A DNA stretch of 64,000 bases. Origin: JANYCO01 sp964437245. Its GTDB lineage: Bacteria; Bacteroidota; Bacteroidia; Cytophagales; Cytophagaceae. How positions within the stretch are numbered: position 1 is the first letter of the stretch; each line of letters starts with the position of its first letter. The stretch lies in the NCBI GenBank assembly GCA_964437245.1, contig CAYTGJ010000002.1, positions 1 to 64,000 of the forward strand. The letters run 5' to 3'. The translations under genes were made by a program, and so were the position numbers. Below are positions 25,989-34,745 of the stretch, piece after piece. The notes under the pieces were generated by a model. The model was not told the origin of the DNA. It saw only the letters and a list, made by a program, of their open reading frames with translations, and did no database searches.

Positions 25989-28142
25989 ATGAAAAACAAC
26001 CCCACATCAAAAAGAACAGATCTTTTACGCGACAAACTTCTGACTTTTTTTAACAATAGCAGAAAGAACCCATACTCGCTGAAAGAACTGATAAAAAAGC
26101 TCGGTCTGAAAAGAAAAGATACTAAGCAAGACCTGGAAAAAGAACTTACGATCCTTGTCAAACAAGGGAAAATAGTACAGCTAAAGAACGGATTATTTAA
26201 AACCAATACTTCCGGAGAAACTAACTTCATACTCGGACGGGTAGACCACGTAAGTCCGCGGTTTGCCTACGTAGTTCCACAGGAAACAACAGAAGGAACC
26301 GATATATGGGTTGATCAGCGGTTTATGCACGGAGCGATTGACGGAGACATTGTTAAAGTACACGTCTTCGAATCTTCCGGAAAATTCAAGAAGGAAAAAC
26401 ACACTGAAGGAAAGATCATAGAGATCGTAGAACGAAAAAGAACGGAGTTTGTCGGTACGATCGAGGTTTCTCCAAAATTTGCTTTTGTAATCCCTGACAA
26501 CAAAAAAATACACTTTGATATTTTCATCCCCCGAGAGCACATCAACAAGGCAGAACATATGCAGAAAGTGATCGCAGAGATCACGGAATGGCCGGAGGAT
26601 GGTAAAAAACCTACCGGAAAAATCAAAGAAGTGCTGGGTGATGCAGGAGATAATAATACGGAAATGCATGCGATCATGGCAGAATACGGACTTCCGTTCA
26701 CCTTCCCTGAAAGCATTGATAAAGCTGCCAATACAATCTCCGAAGAGATCTCCGAAGAAGAGATCAGGAGACGACGCGATTTCCGTACCACTACTACTTT
26801 TACCATTGACCCAGTTGATGCCAAAGATTTTGACGATGCAATCTCAGTCAAAAAACTGGAGAACGGCAACTATGAAATTGGTGTCCATATTGCAGACGTT
26901 ACCCATTATGTAAGGCCGGGAACGCTTCTCGAAAAGGAAGCATACGCCCGGGCGACCTCCGTCTATCTTGTAGACAGGGTTATCCCGATGCTTCCTGAAA
27001 AACTTTCCAATGGTTTATGTTCACTTCGTCCTCACGAAGACAAGCTGACCTTTTCTGCTGTTTTTGAAATGACCCAAAGCGGGAAGATCATGAATCAATG
27101 GTTTGGGAAAACAGTCATTCATTCGGCCCGGCGATTCACGTATGAAGAAGTACAGGAGATCATTGAAACACAGCAAGGAGAGCTGAAGGAAGAAGTTCTT
27201 ATCCTCGACCGTCTTGCCAAGATCTTACGAAAAGAGCGATTCAAAAAAGGGGCCATCAGTTTCGAAACCATTGAGATCAAATTCAAGCTGGATGAAAAAG
27301 GGAAGCCACTGGGAGTCTATCCTAAAATACGAAAAGATGCTCATAAGCTGGTAGAGGACTTTATGCTCCTTGCCAATAAAAAAGTAGCCGAGCATGTATA
27401 TCATATGAAAAAAGGGGAAGATAAAAATACGATGGTGTACAGGACGCACGACAATCCTAATCCTGACAAGCTGAAATCCCTTGCTACTTTTGCGGCCCGT
27501 TTTGGCCACAAGCTAGCGCTGCACGACGAGAATGCCATATCCAATGCCTTAAACAAACTTACCGAAGATGTAGAAGGGAAACCGGAGCAGAACGTACTCC
27601 AGGGGCTGGCCATTCGATGTATGGCCAAGGCCCGTTATACGACCGATGCCGACATGCACTTCGGGCTGGCGTTCCAGCACTATACGCACTTTACCTCTCC
27701 CATCCGGAGATATCCTGATATGATGGTACACCGGTTGCTCTTCCATTATCTGGAAGGAGGGAAATCCGAAGACAAGCATCTCTTTGAAGAAAAATGCACT
27801 CATTCCTCAGAGCGGGAAAAAATGGCGGCAGATGCCGAAAGAGCCTCGATCAAATATAAGCAAGTGGAATTTATGCAGAGTATGACCGAAAAAGTTTTTG
27901 ACGGAATCATTTCCGGAATGATAGAACACGGTATATTTGTAGAAATTATTGAGACAAAATGCGAAGGAATGGTACGGCTAAGTGAACTTACCGACGATTT
28001 CTACGAAGTAGACCTGGAAAATTTCCGGGTAATCGGAAAGCGAAAGAAAAAAATGTATACACTTGGAGACACTGTCCAGGTAAAAGTAAAAAAGACCGAT
28101 CTGGGCAGAAGAACCATTGACCTTGAACTGATCACCACTTAA
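25989..28142 (+). CDS. rnr: Ribonuclease R
   Basis: RNase R is a processive 3'-5' exoribonuclease that degrades structured RNA. The 717-residue product has an N-terminal winged-helix region, two cold-shock domains, the RNB catalytic domain (FTIDPVDAKDFDDAISV with its conserved Asp cluster, and YTHFTSPIRRYPDMMVHRLL) and a C-terminal S1 domain ending RTIDLELITT. Length is normal. It starts 3 bp after the ABC ATPase stop codon and is followed 19 bp later by the polyprenyl synthase gene, so the three may form one operon. Confidence 0.97.
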   Translation: MKNNPTSKRTDLLRDKLLTFFNNSRKNPYSLKELIKKLGLKRKDTKQDLEKELTILVKQGKIVQLKNGLFKTNTSGETNFILGRVDHVSPRFAYVVPQETTEGTDIWVDQRFMHGAIDGDIVKVHVFESSGKFKKEKHTEGKIIEIVERKRTEFVGTIEVSPKFAFVIPDNKKIHFDIFIPREHINKAEHMQKVIAEITEWPEDGKKPTGKIKEVLGDAGDNNTEMHAIMAEYGLPFTFPESIDKAANTISEEISEEEIRRRRDFRTTTTFTIDPVDAKDFDDAISVKKLENGNYEIGVHIADVTHYVRPGTLLEKEAYARATSVYLVDRVIPMLPEKLSNGLCSLRPHEDKLTFSAVFEMTQSGKIMNQWFGKTVIHSARRFTYEEVQEIIETQQGELKEEVLILDRLAKILRKERFKKGAISFETIEIKFKLDEKGKPLGVYPKIRKDAHKLVEDFMLLANKKVAEHVYHMKKGEDKNTMVYRTHDNPNPDKLKSLATFAARFGHKLALHDENAISNALNKLTEDVEGKPEQNVLQGLAIRCMAKARYTTDADMHFGLAFQHYTHFTSPIRRYPDMMVHRLLFHYLEGGKSEDKHLFEEKCTHSSEREKMAADAERASIKYKQVEFMQSMTEKVFDGIISGMIEHGIFVEIIETKCEGMVRLSELTDDFYEVDLENFRVIGKRKKKMYTLGDTVQVKVKKTDLGRRTIDLELITT

Positions 28143-28161
28143 TCCATTTCTAATACCTGTT

Positions 28162-29139
28162 ATGATTTTAACCATTGACAAAGCACTAAAGCTAATTAAC
28201 AAAGAAATTTCCAATCTTAATTTCGGAAAAGAACCGGCAGATTTATACGATCCCATTCACTATATCATGGGGCTAGGAGGCAAAAGACTCCGTCCTCTTC
28301 TTTCCCTTCTCTCCCACCATTTATTTTCCGATGATATTGAGAAAGTACTAAAACCGGCCATTGCAATCGAGGTCTTTCATAACTATACACTCGTTCACGA
28401 CGACATCATGGACAATGCTCCTCTGCGCAGAGGGAATCCCACCGTACATGAAAAATGGAGTACGAACGTGGCCATCCTTTCGGGGGATGTCATGCAAATC
28501 AAATCCGTTGAACTGATGATGCATGTGAACGACGACATCCTTCGTAAGACACTGGATCTTTTCAACACTACTGCTACCGAGATCTGCGAAGGACAGCAAT
28601 ACGATATGGAATTTGAAAAACGGGAGAAGGTGTCGGTAGACGAGTACATCAACATGATCCGTCAAAAAACGGCAGTCCTCCTCGGCTTTGCGCTTGAGGT
28701 AGGAGGACTTGTAGCCGGTACTTCAGAAGCCAATCTGCTTCTGCTTCGCCAGTTTGGCGTCAACATGGGAATAGGATTCCAGCTAATGGACGACCTCCTG
28801 GATGTATACGGCGACATGAGTAAATTCGGGAAAGCTGTAGGAGGAGACATTGTAGCTAATAAAAAAACCTATCTGTTGATCACCGCTTTACAGAAAGCCA
28901 AAGGAGCAGATCTGAAAAAACTGAATGACCTTCTAAGCTCCAATTCAGTAGACAGCATCACGAAAGTGAAAGAAGTAACAGAGCTATACAATAAACTAGA
29001 GATAAAATCTTTTACCGAGCTTAAAATAAACGAGTACTTTGACCTCGCATTCAAAAATCTTTCCAAGATAGATGCGCCTCTTCATAAGAAAGCATTGCTG
29101 AAAGATTTTGCGAACAAGCTGGCTCAGCGGGAAAGTTAA
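28162..29139 (+). CDS. Trans-polyprenyl diphosphate synthase
   Basis: The 325-residue enzyme elongates allylic diphosphates with isopentenyl units. The first Asp-rich motif is LVHDDIMDNAPLRRG, the second is GFQLMDDLLDVYGD, with GGKRLRP near the N terminus. The residues just before the first motif (FHNYTLVHDD) are small, consistent with a long product such as heptaprenyl or octaprenyl for menaquinone, but length cannot be read safely. Its product could feed MenA. It is in the rnr operon and precedes a small membrane protein. Confidence 0.93.
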   Translation: MILTIDKALKLINKEISNLNFGKEPADLYDPIHYIMGLGGKRLRPLLSLLSHHLFSDDIEKVLKPAIAIEVFHNYTLVHDDIMDNAPLRRGNPTVHEKWSTNVAILSGDVMQIKSVELMMHVNDDILRKTLDLFNTTATEICEGQQYDMEFEKREKVSVDEYINMIRQKTAVLLGFALEVGGLVAGTSEANLLLLRQFGVNMGIGFQLMDDLLDVYGDMSKFGKAVGGDIVANKKTYLLITALQKAKGADLKKLNDLLSSNSVDSITKVKEVTELYNKLEIKSFTELKINEYFDLAFKNLSKIDAPLHKKALLKDFANKLAQRES

Positions 29140-29175
29140 CCGCAATACCCTACGATCTAAACTATACAGAGCATT

Positions 29176-29478
29176 ATGAATTTCTTTGAAAGGTTAAAAA
29201 TAAAGTGGCAGATCACAAGTAACTGGCAACTGTTTATAATATGTGTCGGATTTGCTATTACCGGTTCTGCTTCGGCCTGGGTGACTGCTCCTATCCTGAA
29301 ATTATTGAACATCACCAAGGATCTTCACGGAGCGATCTACTGGCCTCTCCGGATACTGATCATCTTCCCGGTTTATCAGGTTCTGCTGATCGTCGTGGGA
29401 GCACTTCTGGGACAGTTTAAGTTTTTCTGGGCCTTTGAAAAGAAAATGTTAAAAAGATTCGGGCTGAATCTTGAATAA
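29176..29478 (+). CDS. DUF6787 family membrane protein
   Basis: The 100-residue protein has two transmembrane segments (about 20-45 and 60-82) separated by a short loop, with a basic C terminus containing FWAFEKKMLKRFG. It belongs to a Bacteroidota family I know as DUF6787, formerly sometimes mislabelled diacylglyceryl transferase. No catalytic motif is seen. It lies 36 bp after the polyprenyl synthase on the same strand, so a role near isoprenoid or membrane lipid metabolism is possible but unproven. Confidence 0.75.
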   Translation: MNFFERLKIKWQITSNWQLFIICVGFAITGSASAWVTAPILKLLNITKDLHGAIYWPLRILIIFPVYQVLLIVVGALLGQFKFFWAFEKKMLKRFGLNLE

Positions 29479-29516
29479 AAGATAGTCCGGCCTGACGATG
29501 CAGGTCATTCGGAATT

Positions 29517-29560
29517 AGCAGGAGCATACCGCAACAATTATATCGCTGTATGCTCTTGCT
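29517..29560 (+). terminator. Likely terminator of the rnr / polyprenyl synthase operon
   Basis: AGCAGGAGCATAC (29,517-29,529) pairs with GTATGCTCTTGCT (29,548-29,560) with one G-T pair and an 18-nt loop. The following GTATTTTAG gives only a weak U-run, so efficiency is uncertain. Confidence 0.55.
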
Positions 29561-29697
29561 GTATTTTAGAAACGGCATTGGACAACTAATTTAATCGAAA
29601 AGGGCAGGAACATTTGAGACAACACCTATTGAAGTATCTATGGCCCGGACACTACCTCTCATCAACACCAAGCATCCGGCCTTTTAGAACCTCCTGT

Positions 29698-30078
29698 TTA
29701 CTTTTCTTTTTGAGATGATAATTCGAGCGCTTTGTTTATCCGTTCTTTCAATTCAAAAAGATCTACCGGCTTGCTCATAAACTCAGAACTTTCCGTAGCC
29801 TGAGCCTTCAGTTTAATGGATTCATCCGAATTGCCCGAAACATAAATAACCGGAATTTCTGAAAATTTCCGGATCTCGATCATTGTCTGGATACCATCAA
29901 TACTTCCCATCAGTTTTATATCCATGATGATCAGATCCGGCCTTTCGACAGATACTGCATCAATAGCTCCATGTCCGCTGGATTGTACCTCCAGTACAGA
30001 ATGTCCCAGTTTTTCCAGGTTTTTCTTAAGCACTAATGCCAGTATCATATCATCTTCTACCACGAGTATTTTTGCCAT
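29698..30078 (-). CDS. Single-domain response regulator
   Basis: The 126-residue protein is a bare receiver domain: KILVVEDDMILALVL with the acidic pair, the phospho-acceptor D53 in LIIMDIKLMGSIDG, and the Lys in FMSKPVDLFELKE. It has no output domain, so it must act by protein contact or as a phosphorelay intermediate. It starts 12 bp after the stop of the PAS kinase gene (at 30,091), and the pair is almost certainly an operon and cognate. The receiver resembles those linked to HWE/HisKA_2 kinases. Confidence 0.9.
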   Translation of the reverse strand: MAKILVVEDDMILALVLKKNLEKLGHSVLEVQSSGHGAIDAVSVERPDLIIMDIKLMGSIDGIQTMIEIRKFSEIPVIYVSGNSDESIKLKAQATESSEFMSKPVDLFELKERINKALELSSQKEK

Positions 30079-30090
30079 ACGATTGAGCGT

Positions 30091-31086
30091 TTAAAAAGTA
30101 AATTTTACGACAAGTCCATTTGTCCTGTCTATCTCCATGACCGCATCCAACTGTTTGGTCAGCGCTGCCACCAGAGTGTACCCTAATGTACCGGAAGAGT
30201 TCAGCTTATCTTCATCGCTGATGCCCACTCCATTGTCCGATACAAACAAAGAATATTTGCCCGTTTTTGCCGAAAATCCTATAATGATCTCTCCTTTTTC
30301 GTTGTTATAGAATGCATGCTTAAAGGCATTGGTAATAAGTTCGTTTAAAATAAGTCCACAAGGCATTGCTTTTTCCAGTTCGAGTTCTGCATTGTCTGCC
30401 TCAATTCTAACCGATACAGAGCCTTGCTTTTCCATATAGGAACTGCTCACCTTTTTAACCAGGTCTTCTATATAATTTTTAAAATTAATCTTAGACAATG
30501 TCTCCGACCGGTACAATTTTTCATGGATCAAGGCCATGGAAAGTACCCGGCTCTGGCAGGCCAGAAATACCTCCCGGTCACTGGGATTATTAACATAATC
30601 CATATGGAGATCCAGCATTCCTGCTACTACAGCCATATTATTTTTCACCCTGTGATGGATTTCCCGTAACAATACCTCTTTCCCCTCAAGAGAGGTATTA
30701 AGCTCTTCCTCATGCTTCTTACGGCTCGAAATATCAGTATAAACCGAAATAGAGCATACGTATTTTCCGAGGGTATCAAATAATGGTTTACACGTATCTA
30801 CAAACCAATGGTATTCTCCTGTCTTTTTTCTCAATCTGAGCTCAAGAGAATATTCTTTTCCTTCTCTGGTGGCATTTAAGAGGCTTTCCAGGTAGTTCGC
30901 TTTATCTTCCGGATGAATATTGTTTTTCCAGCCATCGCCTTTTTCCTGTTCCAGCGCATGTCCTGTAAATTCTATCCACAGGTTATTGACATATACGCAA
31001 GCACCTGTCGAATCTGATGCCCGTACAAGAGCCGGTAAATTGTCCAACCAAACAGCACTGTAATTCTCTATAATATTTTCTGTCAA
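30091..31086 (-). CDS. PAS-domain histidine kinase, HisKA_2 type
   Basis: The 331-residue cytosolic kinase has an N-terminal PAS domain with a PAC motif (about residues 10-125: ALVRASDSTGACVYVN, then KTGEYHWFVDTCKPLFD), a HisKA_2 dimerisation domain with REIHHRVKNNMAVVAGML (His at about 144) and a HATPase domain ending LGYTLVAALTKQLDA. No membrane segment is present, so it senses an internal signal such as redox state, light or a small ligand. Its partner is the single-domain regulator just downstream. It is transcribed divergently from a second signalling group. Confidence 0.92.
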   Translation of the reverse strand: MTENIIENYSAVWLDNLPALVRASDSTGACVYVNNLWIEFTGHALEQEKGDGWKNNIHPEDKANYLESLLNATREGKEYSLELRLRKKTGEYHWFVDTCKPLFDTLGKYVCSISVYTDISSRKKHEEELNTSLEGKEVLLREIHHRVKNNMAVVAGMLDLHMDYVNNPSDREVFLACQSRVLSMALIHEKLYRSETLSKINFKNYIEDLVKKVSSSYMEKQGSVSVRIEADNAELELEKAMPCGLILNELITNAFKHAFYNNEKGEIIIGFSAKTGKYSLFVSDNGVGISDEDKLNSSGTLGYTLVAALTKQLDAVMEIDRTNGLVVKFTF

Positions 31087-31389
31087 AATGGTACGATTTA
31101 ATGATATTATGACGAACCTTTAAGCTATTTTTTTCTTTCTGCTCTCCTTAAAAATAAAAAACACACTGCACATTCTTACCAAAATTAAAAATATTTTTAA
31201 GTATATTTAATCATGCCATTGATTGGGGAGCATTTTTATATACTCCGGAACAGCTATGTGGATAGGTATTAATACTAATAACATTGTAAAGGTCCGACAT
31301 CTTAAAACCAAAGGAATACGAAACAGAATCTGTAGATTCTCAATTAATTTTAAAACAGATTTTTTTTTAACTCGTATTAGAATGGAACT
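31087..31389. other. Divergent regulatory region between signalling groups
   Basis: This 303-bp AT-rich region separates two divergent sets of signalling genes. AGAATC-TGTA-GATTCT (about 31,325-31,340) is a short palindrome that could be an operator. No convincing TAnnTTTG pair and no ORF of note is present. Confidence 0.4.
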
Positions 31390-32121
31390 ATGACTAAAGA
31401 ACAAAAAAACGATCTAGAGCTCCTGAAGAAAAATGAAGAGCTCAAAATCCTGAACGAAGAACTGGATACTTTTGTATATCGTTCTTCTCATGATCTGAGG
31501 GCTCCGCTCACTTCTGTTCTAGGTCTTTCCTCCCTCATCGAAAACGAAACCGATCTGCATAAAATCTACTATCTCAATTTTTTAATCAAAGAGAGTGTAG
31601 AACGGTTGCTGAAAGTGACCGATGATATGGCTGATTATTCCAGAAATGCCCGTACCCATATCCAGGAGGAAGATGTCGATTTTTCGGAACTGATCGATGA
31701 TGCTATTTTAAGTCATCATTTCATGGAAAATTTTCATCGTCTTAAGATCAAACTTGATATTCAGGTGCCAGATAAATATGTCAAAATCGACAAAAAAAGA
31801 ATTGCCATTCTAATCAACAATTCCCTTTCCAATGCTATAAAATACCAGGACACGAACAAAGAGTATTCGTTTCTTAATATATCTGTACTTTCTGACAGAC
31901 AAACCCTACGTTTGATCTTTGAAGATAACGGCGTAGGTATTGCAGAAGAATTCCACAGTAAAATATTTGAAATGTTTTATAGAGCGAATGCTTATTCTCT
32001 TGGCTCCGGTCTGGGGCTCTATATTGTAAAAGGCATCGTGGAAAAACTGAACGGGACAGCAGAATTAATTTCTACTCCTGAAAAAGGGAGTACTTTTATC
32101 TTTACATTCCCATTAAATTAA
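31390..32121 (+). CDS. Soluble sensor histidine kinase (HisKA)
   Basis: The 243-residue protein has a short coiled N terminus, then a HisKA domain with DTFVYRSSHDLRAPLTSVLG (phospho-acceptor H34), then a HATPase with N box (INNSLSNAIKYQD), G1 (FEDNGVGIAEE) and G2 (GSGLGLYIVKGIVEKL). It lacks PAS, GAF or membrane domains, so input presumably comes through protein contact. It begins a four-gene run of kinase, receiver, kinase, LuxR regulator, with gaps of 13, 0 and 11 bp, that looks like one operon. Confidence 0.9.
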   Translation: MTKEQKNDLELLKKNEELKILNEELDTFVYRSSHDLRAPLTSVLGLSSLIENETDLHKIYYLNFLIKESVERLLKVTDDMADYSRNARTHIQEEDVDFSELIDDAILSHHFMENFHRLKIKLDIQVPDKYVKIDKKRIAILINNSLSNAIKYQDTNKEYSFLNISVLSDRQTLRLIFEDNGVGIAEEFHSKIFEMFYRANAYSLGSGLGLYIVKGIVEKLNGTAELISTPEKGSTFIFTFPLN

Positions 32122-32134
32122 ATTCAACTAAATA

Positions 32135-32509
32135 ATGAAAATAAATAAGATTTTTTTATTGGACGATGATCCTATTGTAAACGTCATCAATGAGCAATTG
32201 TTCAGGAAATATAACGCTTCCAAACAATACATTGTATGCAGGACCAGCCAGGAAGCTATCGAATACATTAATCAAGCCAACCCTCTTCCTGAAATCGTAA
32301 TTATAGATTTAAATATTCCTCTCACGAATGGGTTTTCTTTTCTTGACAAATTTTACGACAAGTTTCTGAACAGCCTATCCGTATACATTCTTACTTCTTC
32401 TGTGAACCCCGAAGACCTGAGCAAAGCGATGAGTTATCCTTTTGTAAAAGGTTATTTAAAGAAACCTCTTACACGCGATATTGTTCAAAAAATAATAGCC
32501 GAAAATTAA
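32135..32509 (+). CDS. Single-domain response regulator
   Basis: This 124-residue receiver domain has FLLDDDPIVNVINEQLF, phospho-acceptor D58 (VIIDLNIPLTNG), the Thr/Ser in ILTSSVNPE and the Lys in YLKKPLTRD. No output domain is attached. It belongs to a receiver subtype common in Bacteroidota in which it is paired with a soluble kinase. It is followed immediately, without a gap, by the second kinase gene, so both are translationally coupled. Confidence 0.9.
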   Translation: MKINKIFLLDDDPIVNVINEQLFRKYNASKQYIVCRTSQEAIEYINQANPLPEIVIIDLNIPLTNGFSFLDKFYDKFLNSLSVYILTSSVNPEDLSKAMSYPFVKGYLKKPLTRDIVQKIIAEN

Positions 32510-33292
32510 ATGGCAAAACTGAAAAGAGAATATAGGAGAAAGAATACCGAACATGATCCCGCTGAGGTGTCTGTCAATTTTCTGGAAGAGAAAGATGTAT
32601 TCAAGATTTTGCTTAGCCAGATGCAAAATCAACTCGTCCAGCTAAAGGAACAGGAAATTGCCCTCATGAAAGAAAAAACAGCCGCTTTGCTGGAAGGACA
32701 GGAGAAAGAAAGAGGACGTATCTCACGGGAGATCCACGACGGCCTCGGGCAAATGCTTACGGCTATTAAACTCGTGCTGAATTCGATCAAAGGACAGGAC
32801 GAATTAAAAATAGAGCTCAAGAAAATGATCGACGATACCATTTCGGAAGCCCGCCGTATCTCCTTCAATCTGATGCCGAGCGTACTGTTAAATTTCGGAT
32901 TGATTCCATCCGTAAAAATACTATGTGAGAATACCGATAAATACGGAGAAATAAAAGTAAAACAATCTTTTGAAGAAACAGAAGCGCTTGGAAATATTTC
33001 CTTTGATAAGGCTGTAAACATCTACAGGCTTATCCAGGAGGCGCTTAACAACATTCTGAAACATGCCAATGCTAAAAATATTTTCATTAAAATATCGAAC
33101 AACTCACAACATATCACCGTATTAATTGAGGACGACGGCGAAGGGTTCGTGATTAATAAAAAAGAGCGAAAAATAAACACTGGCAAAGGGTTATCCAGTA
33201 TGTATCAGCGGGCAGAACTAAACGGAGGGAAATGCACCATAGACTCCAAGCCAGGCAAAGGAACTAAAATAAACATTGTTATCCCACTTTAA
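32510..33292 (+). CDS. Soluble NarX/DegS-type sensor histidine kinase (HisKA_3)
   Basis: The 260-residue protein begins with a basic, charged stretch and a coiled coil (about 30-70), then the HisKA_3 motif ERGRISREIHDGLGQMLTAI (H76) and a HATPase with EALNNILKHANAKN, EDDGEGF and GKGLSSMYQRAELNGG. There is no membrane segment. Kinases of this class phosphorylate NarL/FixJ-type regulators, and such a gene follows 11 bp downstream. Together with the upstream receiver it could form a multi-step relay. Confidence 0.92.
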   Translation: MAKLKREYRRKNTEHDPAEVSVNFLEEKDVFKILLSQMQNQLVQLKEQEIALMKEKTAALLEGQEKERGRISREIHDGLGQMLTAIKLVLNSIKGQDELKIELKKMIDDTISEARRISFNLMPSVLLNFGLIPSVKILCENTDKYGEIKVKQSFEETEALGNISFDKAVNIYRLIQEALNNILKHANAKNIFIKISNNSQHITVLIEDDGEGFVINKKERKINTGKGLSSMYQRAELNGGKCTIDSKPGKGTKINIVIPL

Positions 33293-33303
33293 TTTTTATA
33301 TTT

Positions 33304-33933
33304 ATGACTTACATACGCCTAGCAATTCTTGATGACCATAAACTAGTCCGAAGAGGATTTTGTCTCATCCTAAACAATATCCCGGATTTTAATGTACTCC
33401 TTGAAACAGACAATGAGGAAGAAATTATAGAACTTGTTAAAACCGATTGTCCGGACATTCTCCTTCTCGACATATCCATGCCAGACACCAATGGACTGGA
33501 ATTAATCCCCAAACTACTGAAGTTGAACAAAGATCTCAAGATCATTATGCTCACTATGCACAAAGAAGGGGAATACATTATCAAAGCAGTGAAAAACGGC
33601 GCCTGTTCCTATCTGCTGAAAGATGTAGAACCTGATGAACTGGAGGAAGCAATCCGGAGTGTATACGACAAGAACAAATATTTCAGTCCTTTCATTTCCG
33701 AACTCCTGATCGACAATATTTCCAAACCAAAAGAGATCGGAAAAATATCCGAACGGGAAAAAGAAATCCTGCAATACGTAGCACAAGGATTGAGTACAAA
33801 ACTGATCGCTGAAAAACTCAACATCAGTACACGTACGGTAGAAGCACACAGGATGAAGATCATGAAAAAAGTAAAAGCTTCCAACTCAGCAGAGCTGATC
33901 AAAAAAGCGATCCAGCACAAATTAATCAATTAA
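33304..33933 (+). CDS. NarL/FixJ family response regulator
   Basis: The 209-residue protein has a receiver domain (residues 1-120; phospho-acceptor D56 in ILLLDISMPDTNG; Lys in YLLKDVEPDE) and a LuxR-type helix-turn-helix at about 145-205 (LSTKLIAEKLNISTRTVEAH). It binds DNA as a phosphorylated dimer. It is the last gene of the four-gene signalling run and likely partner of the HisKA_3 kinase. A strong terminator follows at once. Confidence 0.95.
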   Translation: MTYIRLAILDDHKLVRRGFCLILNNIPDFNVLLETDNEEEIIELVKTDCPDILLLDISMPDTNGLELIPKLLKLNKDLKIIMLTMHKEGEYIIKAVKNGACSYLLKDVEPDELEEAIRSVYDKNKYFSPFISELLIDNISKPKEIGKISEREKEILQYVAQGLSTKLIAEKLNISTRTVEAHRMKIMKKVKASNSAELIKKAIQHKLIN

Positions 33934-33944
33934 CCCTCTCTGTG

Positions 33945-33975
33945 AAGCGGTCCTCAACAGAGGGCCGCTTTTTTT
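33945..33975 (+). terminator. Rho-independent terminator of the signalling operon
   Basis: AAGCGGTCCTC (33,945-33,955) pairs with GAGGGCCGCTT (33,960-33,970) with one T-G pair and a 4-nt loop, followed by a run of T. It starts 12 bp past the stop codon. Confidence 0.9.
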
Positions 33976-34028
33976 ATGATAGCTGTTTCAGCAACGGCTG
34001 AATGATTGAATTTTTATCTCAAAAACAG

Positions 34029-34153
34029 GTACCGGGATATCAGATCCAGGGTACAAGTATACAAGATGGGGATAGTATTCTTTTACAAAACGGTTCTAGT
34101 GCTTAGAAAGATGGTCACTTGCCTTGTCTCATTCTCTGGAATCCTGTATCTGC
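34029..34153. repeat. Dispersed intergenic inverted-repeat element, copy 2
   Basis: The left arm contains GATATCAGATCCAGG and TACAAG repeats (about 34,036-34,067). The right arm (34,134-34,153) has GGAATCCTGTATC in the inverse sense. It matches copy 1 (18,110) in core and layout, at about the same size, and lies in a gap between convergent genes. Confidence 0.55.
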
Positions 34154-34207
34154 AACCAAGCTAAAAACTGATTCGAAAAGATCTTACTGATTATTCTTTA
34201 TTCAAGT

Positions 34208-34573
34208 TTATCTGAACCTGCGAAGGATCTCGTTGAGGTCTTCCGGAATTTCCATCGGTGTCAAAGGTGGTACATTGGCTCCTCCTGTATTCCCTACAGG
34301 GATCTTTCCTACAAATGATTTAACTCCTCCTACCAATAACCGCGGGATTTGTCCTATTACTTCCCTCCGGTTTTTAATCGCTATTCCAAACCGGATCATC
34401 TTCCAATGTGCTATCGTATGCTCCACAGGATAGGCCTGACCAAGTATATGAGCACGTTCCAAATGACGCCAGGCAATCTGGTATTCTCCCTTTTCAAATG
34501 CTGTTTTATATTGCACCAGCTCTACCTGAAAAAATAATTTTAGCCCTCCGGGAATAATCGTATGTAATTTCAT
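34208..34573 (-). CDS. DUF3703 family protein
   Basis: The 121-residue soluble protein carries YQIAWRHLERAHILGQAYPV and EHTIAHWKMIRFGIAIKNRR, the core of DUF3703, which is known in bacteria next to copper- and heavy-metal-related genes in some lineages but has no assigned function. The C terminus is Pro/Gly-rich (NTGGANVPPLTPMEIPEDLN), a typical family end. It stands alone here, convergent with the signalling operon. No metal-resistance genes are nearby. Confidence 0.8.
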   Translation of the reverse strand: MKLHTIIPGGLKLFFQVELVQYKTAFEKGEYQIAWRHLERAHILGQAYPVEHTIAHWKMIRFGIAIKNRREVIGQIPRLLVGGVKSFVGKIPVGNTGGANVPPLTPMEIPEDLNEILRRFR

Positions 34574-34633
34574 AGGTGCCTGCGCCTTATTTTACAGATA
34601 ATACATGACTGATAAATACTTCCTAAAGTAAAC

Positions 34634-34668
34634 AAAAAAAGGCAGCAAACAAGTATATGTTTGCTGCC
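34634..34668 (-). terminator. Terminator downstream of the TPR gene
   Basis: GGCAGCAAACA (34,641-34,651) pairs perfectly with TGTTTGCTGCC (34,658-34,668) over a 6-nt loop. On the minus strand a seven-base U-run follows (complement of 34,634-34,640). It lies about 80 bp past the TPR gene stop codon. Confidence 0.85.
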
Positions 34669-34745
34669 ACTACCTAACTCACTCCTTCCCAACTACGCTA
34701 TAATCGAGCGTTATCTTTTTTAAACACTCCCGTAACATGTCAACA

